This document shows positions 16,406 to 25,030 of a stretch of 47,649 nt of DNA, piece by piece (positions within the stretch are counted from its first letter, which is position 1; each line of letters begins with the position of its first letter). Both the position numbers and the translations under genes were made by a program. The notes under the pieces were generated by a model that was given only the letters and a program-made list of their open reading frames with translations, was not told where the DNA came from and searched no databases. Where the stretch lies: NCBI GenBank assembly GCA_015066815.1, contig SVNR01000020.1, forward strand, positions 1 to 47,649, written 5' to 3'. The DNA comes from Ruminococcus sp. (GTDB lineage Bacteria; Bacillota; Clostridia; Oscillospirales; Ruminococcaceae).

Positions 16406-16693
16406 GAATTTTCGCCAGAACAGGAATGGAGCCTTGACATGATTAATTCCATTTTGATAGAAGTACCCGGAAGTATTGCAGAAAATGAAAGAAACAAGAT
16501 ACGTTCTCGTCAGTGAGAGGGAATAGAAGCAGCAAAAAAGTAAAACGTCTGATTCGGATGTCCTGCTGTTAAAAAGCCTGATAACCGGGATTCTGTAATA
16601 ACTAAGGTCAGATGCGGAGAAATAAAGGCAATGGAAGCTATACAAGAATTAGGTATTTCCCGTTCTTCATATTATCGTCTATTAAGAAAATAA
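16406..16693 (+). pseudogene. Serine recombinase (resolvase family), decayed C-terminal part
   Basis: A single frame, without frameshifts, reads SIAENERNKIRSRQ-stop-EGIEAAKK-stop-NV-stop-FGCPAVKKPDN... and ends with the helix-turn-helix IQELGISRSSYYRLLRK before TAA 16691-16693. This is the linker and C-terminal DNA-binding part of a Tn3-resolvase/invertase-type recombinase. Three in-frame stops break it. Two of the stops are TGA where CGA (Arg) is expected, and the FGRP motif reads FGCP (CGT to TGT), all C-to-T changes. The N-terminal catalytic domain is absent. A remnant of a lost mobile element. Confidence 0.8.
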
Positions 16694-16850
16694 TATTTTT
16701 TAACATCATTACAACTATTATATAAAAATATAAGTTGTATCCAGTCAGCTATTATACAAAAAAATAATAAATTGTTGTATGATAAAATAAGACCTCCGAG
16801 ATAAATGGGAGATACTCTTAACGGAGAATTAACAACAAACCGAATAGGAA

Positions 16851-16893
16851 AAGAACCCCGTGTAGAATCAATACGATTCTACACGGGGTTCTT
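16851..16893. terminator. Strong hairpin, terminator-like
   Basis: Perfect 19-bp stem starting AAGAACCCCGTGTAGAATC (16851-16869) with a 5-base loop. A weak TTTTAATT follows on the plus side. It may terminate transcription through the dead recombinase or be part of a former mobile element. Confidence 0.6.
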
Positions 16894-17059
16894 ACATACC
16901 TTTTAATTGTCAGGAATGATTCGACAGTTAGACAAATCATTTCTTATGTCAAATCATTATATGTAATCTCATCATTTTCCATAGCAAAAACACTTTCTTC
17001 TAATTATTAACAGTGATATATAGAAAAGTTGTTTTGGGGTCAAACTTAAAATCGACAAA

Positions 17060-17099
17060 AAAATAAAAACCTCAAAACGGCTATGTTTCGAGGTTTTTT
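17060..17099 (-). terminator. Terminator after the initiator tRNA gene
   Basis: On the minus strand a GC-poor stem (AAAACCTCGAAAC against GTTTTGAGGTTTT) follows the tRNA by a few bases and ends in a long T-rich run. Confidence 0.8.
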
Positions 17100-17100
17100 C

Positions 17101-17177
<77 letters not shown>

Positions 17178-17194
17178 TCATAACTGCATTATTA

Positions 17195-17223
17195 ATTATA
17201 CCACTCTATAGCATATATGTCAA
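17195..17223 (-). promoter_or_regulatory. Consensus promoter of tRNA-fMet
   Basis: Minus strand TTGACA (17218-17223), 17-bp spacer, TATAAT (17195-17200): a perfect sigma-A match about 18 bp before the mature tRNA. Confidence 0.9.
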
Positions 17224-17336
17224 TAGTGTTTTAAAATATTTTTAACGGAGATTTATAAAAGTTTTTAAACATAATTGATTGTATTTGTTATAATTTTGCT
17301 TTTTTTGACCGGTATTAAGGAAGCTGTATATCGGCT

Positions 17337-17370
17337 GATAGTAAACTGCAAATACTTTTCGTTTACTATC
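17337..17370. repeat. Palindrome copy F, GATAGTAAAC / GTTTACTATC
   Basis: Perfect 10-bp inverted repeat with a 14-base centre, between the recombinase 3' end and the tRNA promoter. Same design as the TATAGTGAA palindromes but with different arm bases. Confidence 0.6.
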
Positions 17371-17395
17371 TATTGTATAAAACGGTGATGCGTAA

Positions 17396-18397
17396 TTATA
17401 CATCATCACCGTCTTTATTCTTTTTGCTTCGCGGGATTTTTTTAATGTTTGATATCGGCGTGTTTTCTGCGGCTGATCTTTTCAGTTCATCAGAGAGGTG
17501 AGTATATATCTCTGTTGTAGAAATACTCGCGTGTCCCAGAACCTCCTTGATAACAAGTGTATCTGCATTTCCATGCTGATACATGAGCGTAGCAGCTGTA
17601 TGTCTGAGTTTATGCGGAGAAATACCTCTGTTTCCAAGGCCTGTTTCATTCATGAGCTTTTCGATTATCTGTTCAACGCGTCTTCTGCTTATTCTTCTTT
17701 TTTTTCTGCTTAAGAAAAGAGCGTCAGGTTCTTCCGGGGGATTTTTTCGTGAGTTGATATATGTTTTCAAAGCGGCGATGCATGAGTCGTTGATGTATAT
17801 TATTCTTTGCTTGCTGCCTTTACCCTTGAGAAGAAGCTTTCGTTCATTAAAATCTATATCGCTTAGGTTTATGCTCACGAGCTCGTTAAGACGCATTCCG
17901 CAGTTAAGAAAAAGCGTTACCATACAAAAATCCCGCTCAGGATTTTCGAATGCTTCAGAAGAGAGAAGCCGAAGGCTTTCTTCAAGTGTGAGGTACTTTG
18001 GGAGAGCTCTTTTTACAGAGGGCATTTCGATATCGGTTATGGGATTTGATTCTATTATGTTTGCGCGCTTATGAAGATATCCGAAAAAGCTTTTTAAGGC
18101 TGCTGTTTTTCGTGCTCTTGCTGCGGCTTTGTTTTTCCGCTCCTCTGCAAGAAAATACTCGAAGTCATATATATCCCTGAGCGTTATTTCTTTTAGCATA
18201 TCCTGTGGAAAATCCTTTATCGGAACTGCTTCAAGAGGGTCGTTCAGGTTTTCTTTTACTGTTCTTATGTATCTGAGAATCATTCTGATGTTTATATAAT
18301 ATTCGTTTACCGTAGTTTCCGCACGTCCTCTTACTATGCGCAGATAAAATATATAGTCGTTGAGGAAGTCAGGACATTCGGATTTGTTAATTGGCAT
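17396..18397 (-). CDS. Tyrosine recombinase, XerC/XerD-like
   Basis: Site-specific recombinase. From ATG 18395-18397 it is 333 residues: an N-terminal SAM-like core-binding domain (about 10-115) and a catalytic domain with Arg169 (NCGMRLNEL), a Lys near 191-193, His262 and Arg265 (HKLRHT), His289 (LGHAS) and nucleophile Tyr298 (TTEIYTH). All six key positions are present, so it should be active. The start was chosen for AGGAGA seven bases upstream; the longer open frame would begin inside the upstream flippase gene. The two genes are 16 bp apart on the same strand. It could be the chromosome-dimer resolvase or an element-borne integrase; no attachment site or cargo is visible, which favours the former. 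Confidence 0.88.
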   Translation of the reverse strand: MPINKSECPDFLNDYIFYLRIVRGRAETTVNEYYINIRMILRYIRTVKENLNDPLEAVPIKDFPQDMLKEITLRDIYDFEYFLAEERKNKAAARARKTAALKSFFGYLHKRANIIESNPITDIEMPSVKRALPKYLTLEESLRLLSSEAFENPERDFCMVTLFLNCGMRLNELVSINLSDIDFNERKLLLKGKGSKQRIIYINDSCIAALKTYINSRKNPPEEPDALFLSRKKRRISRRRVEQIIEKLMNETGLGNRGISPHKLRHTAATLMYQHGNADTLVIKEVLGHASISTTEIYTHLSDELKRSAAENTPISNIKKIPRSKKNKDGDDV

Positions 18398-18413
18398 AAG
18401 ATCATCTCCTGCT

Positions 18414-19919
18414 TTAATTATAGCAGAAACCTGATTTTGTTTCAATAACCTGTCTTATCAGTTTCAGGAAAAATAAATACAGAACAAGGCTTGTTACAGT
18501 ATATACTGCTATCTCCGGAATTTCTCCGAGCCTGTCAAAGCCTGTAAAATGTCTTATGATAGTAGTCAGCTGCCAGGAAAAAATTATCGCAGTAAGCGGG
18601 ACCGCAATATAGCTTTTCAGTGAAAATTTTATATCAAGTGTTCTTGATATAAGTACGATTCTTGAGATGTTGCAGATTATATTGCTAAGATAATATGAAA
18701 TAGCTATTCCGTAAAATCCTGTGAGAGGTGTAAACACAAGCAGGGCGGAGATACGTATTACATATTCTGCAAGGTAGTTGAGAGAAGAAAAGCTGTGTTT
18801 CCCGAGCCCCTTTATTATACCTTCGAGTACTATTTCGAGATAAATAAACGGAACTACAGGAGCAAGCATCATGACCATTTTTCCGGCATATTCGTCATGC
18901 CCTGCAAGCATACCTATCTGTTTTCCGTACATTACAAGAATACTTACGGTAAAAAGCGAATATGTGACAGCTGTACTTATGACGCTGCTTATGAGATCAA
19001 GATTCTGAACGGTTTTTCCGCCTGCTCTGTGCTTTGAGATCTCCGGAACAAGTATGCTTGAAAGACAGGATACTACCATGGAGGGAAAAAACAACACAGG
19101 CAGAACAACAGCTTCAAAAAGCCCGTACTTACTCAGTGCATCAGCTGTGCTGCATCCGCTTTGTTTTAAAGTAAACGGCACAAGTGCGTCGTTTGCGGTG
19201 CTGAGTATACACGGTATATAACTGTTGAGTATAACGGGTACAAGACCGAGCACATACTTCGGAAAGCTTATTGTCGGATAGTTAGATTTTTTGTTTTTCT
19301 GTCTGGCTGCAAAGAACACAAGTATCATCAGCCCTGTTGTTTCGCTGAATATTATGCTCAGAGATAAGGCGCTGTATATTGTTAATATCCTTTCAGGTAT
19401 AAAATATACAGCCGACATTCCCATGATAAGAGCTCTTACAAGAAAGGCTGCTGTTTCGCTTACTGCGGGGATCATTACCTTTCTGTAAGCGTTGAAGTAC
19501 CCCTTGATGCATGAGGAGAGAGCGGCAAGTGGCAGGGAAAAAGCAAGAAGTCTTATCGCTTTTGAGCTGTCTTCATGCTTGATGATGTTTATGCTTACAG
19601 GCTCTGCGAAAACAAATACAGCAATCGCGGAAGCCAAGCTGAGTGTAAGTGAAAAAATAAGAGAGTACCTGAATATCTTTCCGGGATTTCCGTTTTCTTT
19701 ACCTCGTTCCTCTGCGACAAATCTGCTTGTTGATACAAAAATATTTCCGTTTGATATGATTATGGCAAATGTGAAAAAAGCGTTTATCAGGGAAAGAAGA
19801 CCAAGATTTTCCGTTCCGAGTGAACGGTTGATATGCATGTTGAGAATCAGTGAAAGAATCTGGGTTATCAGCTGCATTATCGTCAGAAATACTGTATCCT
19901 TTGCAATATTGTTTTTCAA
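18414..19919 (-). CDS. SpoVB/MurJ-like flippase (MATE/MOP superfamily)
   Basis: Polytopic membrane protein (501 residues, about 14 predicted helices) of the polysaccharide/lipid-II flippase branch. It begins DTVFLTIMQLITQILSLILN and has the SLGTENLGLLSLI loop characteristic of SpoVB-type proteins. The expected role is flipping a lipid-linked glycan across the membrane, possibly for spore cortex or surface polysaccharide. The start is TTG 19917-19919 with AAGGATGA eight bases upstream; the ATG overlapping the ribosome site is in another frame. Divergently placed from the LUD gene, with palindrome copy C between. Confidence 0.85.
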   Translation of the reverse strand: MKNNIAKDTVFLTIMQLITQILSLILNMHINRSLGTENLGLLSLINAFFTFAIIISNGNIFVSTSRFVAEERGKENGNPGKIFRYSLIFSLTLSLASAIAVFVFAEPVSINIIKHEDSSKAIRLLAFSLPLAALSSCIKGYFNAYRKVMIPAVSETAAFLVRALIMGMSAVYFIPERILTIYSALSLSIIFSETTGLMILVFFAARQKNKKSNYPTISFPKYVLGLVPVILNSYIPCILSTANDALVPFTLKQSGCSTADALSKYGLFEAVVLPVLFFPSMVVSCLSSILVPEISKHRAGGKTVQNLDLISSVISTAVTYSLFTVSILVMYGKQIGMLAGHDEYAGKMVMMLAPVVPFIYLEIVLEGIIKGLGKHSFSSLNYLAEYVIRISALLVFTPLTGFYGIAISYYLSNIICNISRIVLISRTLDIKFSLKSYIAVPLTAIIFSWQLTTIIRHFTGFDRLGEIPEIAVYTVTSLVLYLFFLKLIRQVIETKSGFCYN

Positions 19920-19944
19920 GCTCTATCATCCTTTTTGGTTTATC

Positions 19945-19981
19945 TATAGTGAACGAAAAAAATATTTTTACATTCTCTATA
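19945..19981. repeat. Palindrome copy C, TATAGTGAA / TTCTCTATA
   Basis: Nine-base arms with one mismatch and an A-then-T-rich centre, in the divergent region 26 bp upstream of the flippase start. Confidence 0.7.
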
Positions 19982-20115
19982 AAAAATATATTTATAAAAA
20001 GAGAAAAATATGATTACAGCACCAAAAATGAAGTCATAATTCACAAAAAAACGGCAAGCCAACTATATAATTTGTGAGAATTTTCAGGGTTTGTATGATA
20101 AAAAAGTGAAAACTA

Positions 20116-20144
20116 TCGACAAAAGCAGTAAGATTATGTATAAT
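20116..20144 (+). promoter_or_regulatory. Promoter of the LUD-domain gene
   Basis: TCGACA (20116-20121), 17-bp spacer, TATAAT (20139-20144). Confidence 0.7.
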
Positions 20145-20200
20145 TAGAATTAATGATAAAAAATAAAATGCCACAGGCATTATCGGAGGGAGTTATTATT

Positions 20201-20869
20201 ATGGATGAAAATATGAAAAGTGTTATTCTTAACCGCATAAACAGAACAGCGGCAGCTTTGAAAAAGAACAATATGGAGTTCCACTATGCAGAGTCAAAAG
20301 TGGAGGTTCTTACAATAATCAGCAATCTTCTCAAAACAGGAGATGTTGTTGCGACAGGCGGCTCAGTTACTCTTCAGGAGTGCGGAGTTATAGATCTTCT
20401 CAGATCCGATAAGTACAAGTATCTTGACAGGACAGCTATTGATCAGGATAAGCTTGAACAGCTTTACAGAGCGTCATTCAACGCAGACGCTTACATATGC
20501 AGCGCAAACGCTGTAACAGAAAACGGAGAGCTTTATAACGTTGACGGAACAGGAAACAGAGTAGCGGCTATATGCTACGGACCGAAGTCTGTAATTATTG
20601 TTGTAGGCTACAACAAGATAGTAACTGATCTTGACGAAGCTGTAAACAGAGTAAAAACGACTGCAGCTCCTGCAAACGTTCAGAGACTTACATGTGCGTC
20701 ATACTGCTACGAAAAGGGCTCATGTCTTTCCGAAAAGAAGGGTCTGAGCAGTCTTACCTCCGGATGTGATTCGGATTCAAGAATATGCTGTGATTATCTT
20801 ATAACTGCACACCAGCGTGAGAAAAACAGAATCAAGGTAATTATCGTAGGTGAAAAACTAGGCTATTGA
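20201..20869 (+). CDS. LUD-domain protein (LutC/YkgG-like)
   Basis: Member of the lactate-utilization LUD family, 222 residues. Recognisable features are the N-terminal helical region, VVATGGSVTLQECGVIDLL, and the central SANAVTENGELYNVDGTGNRVAAICYGPKSVIIVVGYNKI block. LutC-type proteins take part in lactate oxidation with LutA and LutB, but neither partner gene is here. It is a stand-alone gene, as often seen in clostridia, and its substrate is unknown. ATG 20201 follows GGAGGG; the open frame reaches back to 20153, but that start lacks a ribosome site. A Cys-rich C-terminal segment (CASYCYEKGSC, ICCDY) could bind metal. Confidence 0.85.
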   Translation: MDENMKSVILNRINRTAAALKKNNMEFHYAESKVEVLTIISNLLKTGDVVATGGSVTLQECGVIDLLRSDKYKYLDRTAIDQDKLEQLYRASFNADAYICSANAVTENGELYNVDGTGNRVAAICYGPKSVIIVVGYNKIVTDLDEAVNRVKTTAAPANVQRLTCASYCYEKGSCLSEKKGLSSLTSGCDSDSRICCDYLITAHQREKNRIKVIIVGEKLGY

Positions 20870-20900
20870 TAATCAAAAAATAACAGATATGTTATAAGAC

Positions 20901-20942
20901 AAAAAGGAACAACATCTCATACGAAAATGCTGTTCCTTTTTA
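20901..20942 (+). terminator. Terminator after the LUD gene
   Basis: Stem AAAAAGGAACA... with ...TGTTCCTTTTT and a T-run; one internal mismatch. Confidence 0.8.
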
Positions 20943-20966
20943 TTTGTCAGAATCCCGGAGGAATGC

Positions 20967-21908
20967 ATGAAAAAAAGAGTTTTAAAATTTTGTACTGCTG
21001 TTTTTTTGTGTCTGGTTTCAGTAATGGGGACAGGCACAGAAAAAGTAAATATCAGAGCTGATGTTTCTGAACTGCAGGGTGACCTGAACGGTGACGGAAC
21101 AGTAAATATAATCGACAGTATATATCTCCGTCAGAACCTTCTGGGAGTAAGCGAAGGTTATCCGGTTACAAACTGGAAGGCTGTTTCCGGTGCTGTAGGA
21201 GGAAATATAACTACCGGAGAGAACTTTTCTGCACATAAGGAGCTGCTTATAGGTAACGAGGAAGGCTTCTCTTCTGTAAAACAAGTCCCGATGTATAACG
21301 GGATAGATGTTTCAAAGTGGCAGGGCGTAGTAGACTGGGAAAGAGTGCGTAATGCGGGCATAGACTTTGTAATGATAAAGGCCGGGGAGGGTACTTCGGT
21401 TGAAGAAACTTTTCTTCGCAATATAAGCGGTGCAAAGAAAGCTGGTATAAAATGCGGTGTTTACTGGTTTGCCAACGCAAGAAATATAGAAGAATGCAAA
21501 GCGGAAGCGCGTGCATGTCTTGAAACCATCAAGGATTATAAGCTTGAGTATCCGGTTGTTTATGATTTTGAGTACAGAACACTTACGAACAACCCTCTTG
21601 AAAATGACAGAGAGCTGTGCACAGAAGTAATATACACATTTCTTAACGATATAGAAGAAGCAGGATACTATGCAATGCTTTATTCCAACAAGGATTTTCC
21701 TGAAAGATATCTTAACATAAAAAAGCTTACTGACCGCTTTGATTTCTGGTATGCAAACTACGGTATAGAACAACCTGACGTTTCATGCGGAATGTGGCAG
21801 AGATCGTGTACAGGACGGGTTGACGGAATAGCATATGATGTGGATCTGGATATTTCATATGTTGATTATAAGTCCGTTATGGAAAAGTATCATCTTAACG
21901 GATATTGA
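20967..21908 (+). CDS. Secreted GH25 lysozyme with an N-terminal single dockerin-like calcium loop
   Basis: Peptidoglycan muramidase predicted to be exported (signal peptide about residues 1-31). Residues 38-60 (GDLNGDGTVNIIDSIYLRQNLLG) are one calcium-binding dockerin repeat with ligands Asp39, Asn41, Asp43 and Asp50. A full type I dockerin has two such repeats; only one is seen. After a linker, residues about 108-313 are a GH25 domain: GIDVSKWQG start, catalytic DxE in VVYDFEYRT, and WYANYG plus MWQRS near the end. It may act in cell-wall turnover or against competitors, tethered if the half dockerin works. ATG 20967 follows CCGGAGGA. Confidence 0.9.
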   Translation: MKKRVLKFCTAVFLCLVSVMGTGTEKVNIRADVSELQGDLNGDGTVNIIDSIYLRQNLLGVSEGYPVTNWKAVSGAVGGNITTGENFSAHKELLIGNEEGFSSVKQVPMYNGIDVSKWQGVVDWERVRNAGIDFVMIKAGEGTSVEETFLRNISGAKKAGIKCGVYWFANARNIEECKAEARACLETIKDYKLEYPVVYDFEYRTLTNNPLENDRELCTEVIYTFLNDIEEAGYYAMLYSNKDFPERYLNIKKLTDRFDFWYANYGIEQPDVSCGMWQRSCTGRVDGIAYDVDLDISYVDYKSVMEKYHLNGY

Positions 21909-21965
21909 TAAGTCCATAGGGCTGATCTGATAAATATTGCCTTGTACATCATTTTTATAAAAACA

Positions 21966-22004
21966 AAAACGTTTCACCTTAACAAAAGATGAAACGTTTT
22001 TTTA
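21966..22004 (+). terminator. Terminator after the GH25 gene
   Basis: Stem AAACGTTTCA with TGAAACGTTT and seven Ts. Confidence 0.88.
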
Positions 22005-22393
22005 TTGCTTTGCACATCTGTTTCTGATGTTCGCTGTAATCTGATACCTGACAAAATATCGAAAAAAATTTTAAAAAAAATCAATCAAATTATGTGAATT
22101 TTTTGCTTGATTTCGAAAAAATTTTTAAGTGTCAGGCAAGTGAGCTTTTCATAAAATGATTTTTTTATGCGAAAATAAACTCAGAGTATTGAAAAAAAAC
22201 ATAACGTTTCCGGTGGTTTGTGCTATATCGATAATTCGTGATATCATTTACATTATGAAGTTGTGAAAAATACAGTCTGGGATTTTCTGAATAATAACAG
22301 AATATTATAGGATTATATTTGCATAAAATTCTATTTTATATAATATTTACCTTTTAAAAAAGAAAAATTTATTAAAAAATACTGTTTTGGGGG
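22005..22393. other. A/T-rich interval before the ATP synthase operon
   Basis: No gene seen. It contains a nested inverted repeat at 22047-22136: outer arms CCTGACA / TGTCAGG, inner AATCAA / TTGATT, and two direct copies of a TCGAAAAAAATTT-like run. The rest is A/T-rich, low-complexity sequence that could be an UP-element or upstream regulatory DNA for the atp promoter. Confidence 0.5.
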
Positions 22394-22422
22394 TTTAAAT
22401 CTTAAAAAGGATATGTTATAAT
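22394..22422 (+). promoter_or_regulatory. Promoter of the atp operon
   Basis: TTTAAA (22394-22399), 17-bp spacer, TATAAT (22417-22422); the -35 is a partial match and is preceded by A/T-rich DNA. Confidence 0.6.
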
Positions 22423-22455
22423 ATACATATGCTTTTAGGGAGGATGTAGTATATA

Positions 22456-22839
22456 TTGGTAAACAAGGATCTGTTAAAGGAAATAAAATTTATTACTATC
22501 TGTTCGCTGTGTATGGATATTGTACTTATAGCGGCAGCAGCACTTTTTGTTCCCGTTATAAATGCTTTTGCTGGTGCGATGCTCGGAACACTGCTTCTGG
22601 CGGCTGATATGTTTTTTCTTGCGTTCACTGTTCATAATATAGCAAGGGATGCCAGAAAAGGAAAAAACGGAACAGCAAAAATGATAACGTCCTATATTCT
22701 CAGATTTTTATTTGTTGCAGCAGGACTTTATCTCGCATTAAACCTGACTTTTGTAAGCATAATATGTACAGCGATTCCTTTGTTTTATCCGAAGGTTATT
22801 TACCCTTTGAAAGCTATATTGAAAAAAAAGGAGGGATAG
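22456..22839 (+). CDS. atpI: ATP synthase subunit I (assembly factor)
   Basis: Small membrane protein (127 residues, four predicted helices: about 10-32, 35-55, 74-95 and 97-115) encoded first in the operon. AtpI proteins assist c-ring assembly. The sequence itself is poorly conserved, so the call rests on its topology, length and position before atpB. TTG start at 22456, with GGGAGG about 12 bases upstream. The basic C-terminus (LKAILKKKEG) runs almost straight into atpB, with the stop and next start 3 bp apart. Confidence 0.8.
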   Translation: MVNKDLLKEIKFITICSLCMDIVLIAAAALFVPVINAFAGAMLGTLLLAADMFFLAFTVHNIARDARKGKNGTAKMITSYILRFLFVAAGLYLALNLTFVSIICTAIPLFYPKVIYPLKAILKKKEG

Positions 22840-22842
22840 GTA

Positions 22843-23559
22843 TTGGGTTTAAAAGAGGTGGTCGTTAACGGCCCTAAGGTCTCGTTTGAGATCTTCGGTC
22901 TGAAGGTAACCGAAACTGTAGTTCTGAGCTGGGTTGTCATGGCGGTCATAATAGGTCTTGTTTTGTTTATGACTCACAATATGTCAAAAACAAATCCAAG
23001 CAAAAAACAGATCGTCGCCGAATGGATAGTTCAGACAGTAAACGGCATGGTAAAGGATTCAATGGGGGCAAGGAACCTTCACTATGCACCTTATATGGCT
23101 ACGATATTTTCATTTTCGATTTTCGGAAGCCTGATAAGCGTACTGGGTCTCAGACCTGTAACGGGGGATTTCAGTACAACTCTTGCATGGGCGCTCATTA
23201 CTTTTGTAATGATTCAGTATGCAAAAATTAAAAACGACGGTATAGTAGGGTATATTACCGGCTTTGCAAAACCGATAGCACTTCTTACGCCTATCAACGT
23301 TATAAGCGAGCTGGCAACACCGGTATCTATGAGTATCCGTCACTTTGGAAACGTTGCGAGCGGTATAGTTATTACACAGCTTCTGTACTACGCTCTGACA
23401 TCGCTTTCAACAGCACTCGGTCTTAGCTTTCCTGTGTTTACACTGGGAATTCCGGCAGTTCTGTCGGTTTACTTTGACTTGTTTACAGGATTTATGCAGG
23501 CGTTTATTTTTACAATGCTTACAATGGCATATGTCGGTTCTGCATATCCGGAAGAATAA
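22843..23559 (+). CDS. atpB: ATP synthase Fo subunit a
   Basis: Stator half-channel subunit that passes ions to and from the c ring. It is 238 residues with five to six membrane helices. The essential arginine is Arg166 in SIRHFGNVASG, equivalent to Arg210 of E. coli, and the C-terminal helix has FTGFMQAFIFTMLTMAYVG. TTG start at 22843. It is followed by a 115-bp gap with a hairpin before atpE, unlike the tight spacing elsewhere in the operon. Confidence 0.95.
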   Translation: MGLKEVVVNGPKVSFEIFGLKVTETVVLSWVVMAVIIGLVLFMTHNMSKTNPSKKQIVAEWIVQTVNGMVKDSMGARNLHYAPYMATIFSFSIFGSLISVLGLRPVTGDFSTTLAWALITFVMIQYAKIKNDGIVGYITGFAKPIALLTPINVISELATPVSMSIRHFGNVASGIVITQLLYYALTSLSTALGLSFPVFTLGIPAVLSVYFDLFTGFMQAFIFTMLTMAYVGSAYPEE

Positions 23560-23575
23560 GCCCCAAGGAAAAAAG

Positions 23576-23609
23576 GATATATTATATAACCGCAGAAATA
23601 TAATATATC
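23576..23609 (+). other. Intercistronic hairpin between atpB and atpE
   Basis: Perfect 12-bp A/T stem (GATATATTATAT / ATATAATATATC) with a 10-base loop in the only long gap of the operon. It could stabilise or mark processing of the atpE message, whose product is needed in many copies. Confidence 0.6.
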
Positions 23610-23626
23610 ATATGTTTATGAACTGA

Positions 23627-23929
<303 letters not shown>

Positions 23930-23962
23930 TACTAATATAAAAAATGAAAGGGTGTTGGCGAT

Positions 23963-24481
23963 ATGCCTGAATTTTTGTCATTTTTATCTATTGACTATGG
24001 TACGATCATACTTGTGCTTATTAACACCTTCATTCTTTTCATGGTAATAAAGCATTTTCTGTTTGGCAGAGTGAACAAGATACTTGAGGAACGTCAGGCC
24101 GATGTAAAGAACACTTACGAAGAGGCTGACAAGAGCATGGCTCATGCCAGAGAGCTTGAAACAAACTATAACGAGCTTCTTGCATCGGCAAAGGATGAGT
24201 CTGCCGAAATAGTTAAAAACGCAACCAAAAAGGCTCAGGTACGTTCAGACGAAATAATCAGCAACGCAAGAACAGAGGCAAGCAATCTTATTTCCCGTGC
24301 AAACGACGATATTGCACATGAAAAACAGCGTGCCATGAGCGAAATGAAGAATGAGATCTCAAGCATAGCCATGATGATGGCTGAAAAGATCATACAGAAG
24401 GAAATAAACCGTAAGGATCATGAAGCATTGATCAATGATTTTATTGAAAATGTGGGTGATGACGTATGGCAGCAGAAGTAG
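23963..24481 (+). CDS. atpF: ATP synthase Fo subunit b
   Basis: Peripheral stalk subunit: one N-terminal membrane helix (about 13-32), then a long polar coiled coil (EERQADVKNTYEEADKSMAHARELE and onward) that reaches F1. It is 172 residues, standard for a homodimeric b subunit; no second b' gene is present. The end overlaps atpH by 16 bp, implying coupled translation. Confidence 0.94.
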   Translation: MPEFLSFLSIDYGTIILVLINTFILFMVIKHFLFGRVNKILEERQADVKNTYEEADKSMAHARELETNYNELLASAKDESAEIVKNATKKAQVRSDEIISNARTEASNLISRANDDIAHEKQRAMSEMKNEISSIAMMMAEKIIQKEINRKDHEALINDFIENVGDDVWQQK

Positions 24482-25002
24482 CCAAGCTTTACGCGGACGC
24501 ACTGTTTGAAATTTACATTGAAGACGGCTCGGATGACGCAGTTCATAAGGAGCTTAACGAATTCGCAGCCGTTTTCAATGATAATCCGGAGCTTTCGCAG
24601 CTCCTGTCAGCGCCTCTGCTTACAAACAAGGAAAAAACAGATATTGTCGCAAAGATATTCGATAGTCAGAGCGTGGTATATGATTTTCTTTGTCTGCTTT
24701 GCGATAAAGGCAGAGCAGGATATTTTGAAGAGATAACCGAGGTTTTTAACAAAAAGTACAACGAACACAAAAACATAGCTGATGTATCTGTTACTACAAG
24801 TGTTCCGCTTACCGAAGAATTAAGAACCAGGCTTATTGCAAAGCTTGGTGCATCTATCGGTAAGACTGTTGTTCTCAAGGAAAAAACAGATCCGGGTATC
24901 ATAGACGGAATTATAGTCGAGTACGACAACAAAAGAATTGATAACAGCGTCCGTTCAGGACTTGAAAATCTCCGCAAGGTTGTTGCGGACACGGAGCTGT
25001 AA
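24466..25002 (+). CDS. atpH: ATP synthase F1 subunit delta
   Basis: OSCP-type subunit linking the b stalk to the top of F1. 178 residues: an N-terminal six-helix domain (AEVAKLYADALFEI) and a C-terminal part with the conserved GIIDGIIVEYDNKRIDNSVRSGLENLRK segment. Overlaps atpF and lies 28 bp before atpA. Confidence 0.94.
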   Translation: MAAEVAKLYADALFEIYIEDGSDDAVHKELNEFAAVFNDNPELSQLLSAPLLTNKEKTDIVAKIFDSQSVVYDFLCLLCDKGRAGYFEEITEVFNKKYNEHKNIADVSVTTSVPLTEELRTRLIAKLGASIGKTVVLKEKTDPGIIDGIIVEYDNKRIDNSVRSGLENLRKVVADTEL

Positions 25003-25030
25003 TAAAAATATTGAGAAGAAGGTGTAGTGA

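Noticed and set aside
16298..16645. 115-codon minus-strand ORF
   Set aside because: Antisense to the recombinase remnant, which gives a clear family match on the plus strand; no ribosome site.
17396..18397. Tyrosine recombinase considered as the integrase of a mobile element beside tRNA-fMet
   Set aside because: No duplicated tRNA 3' end or other attachment-site repeat was seen, and the adjoining genes are ordinary chromosomal functions.
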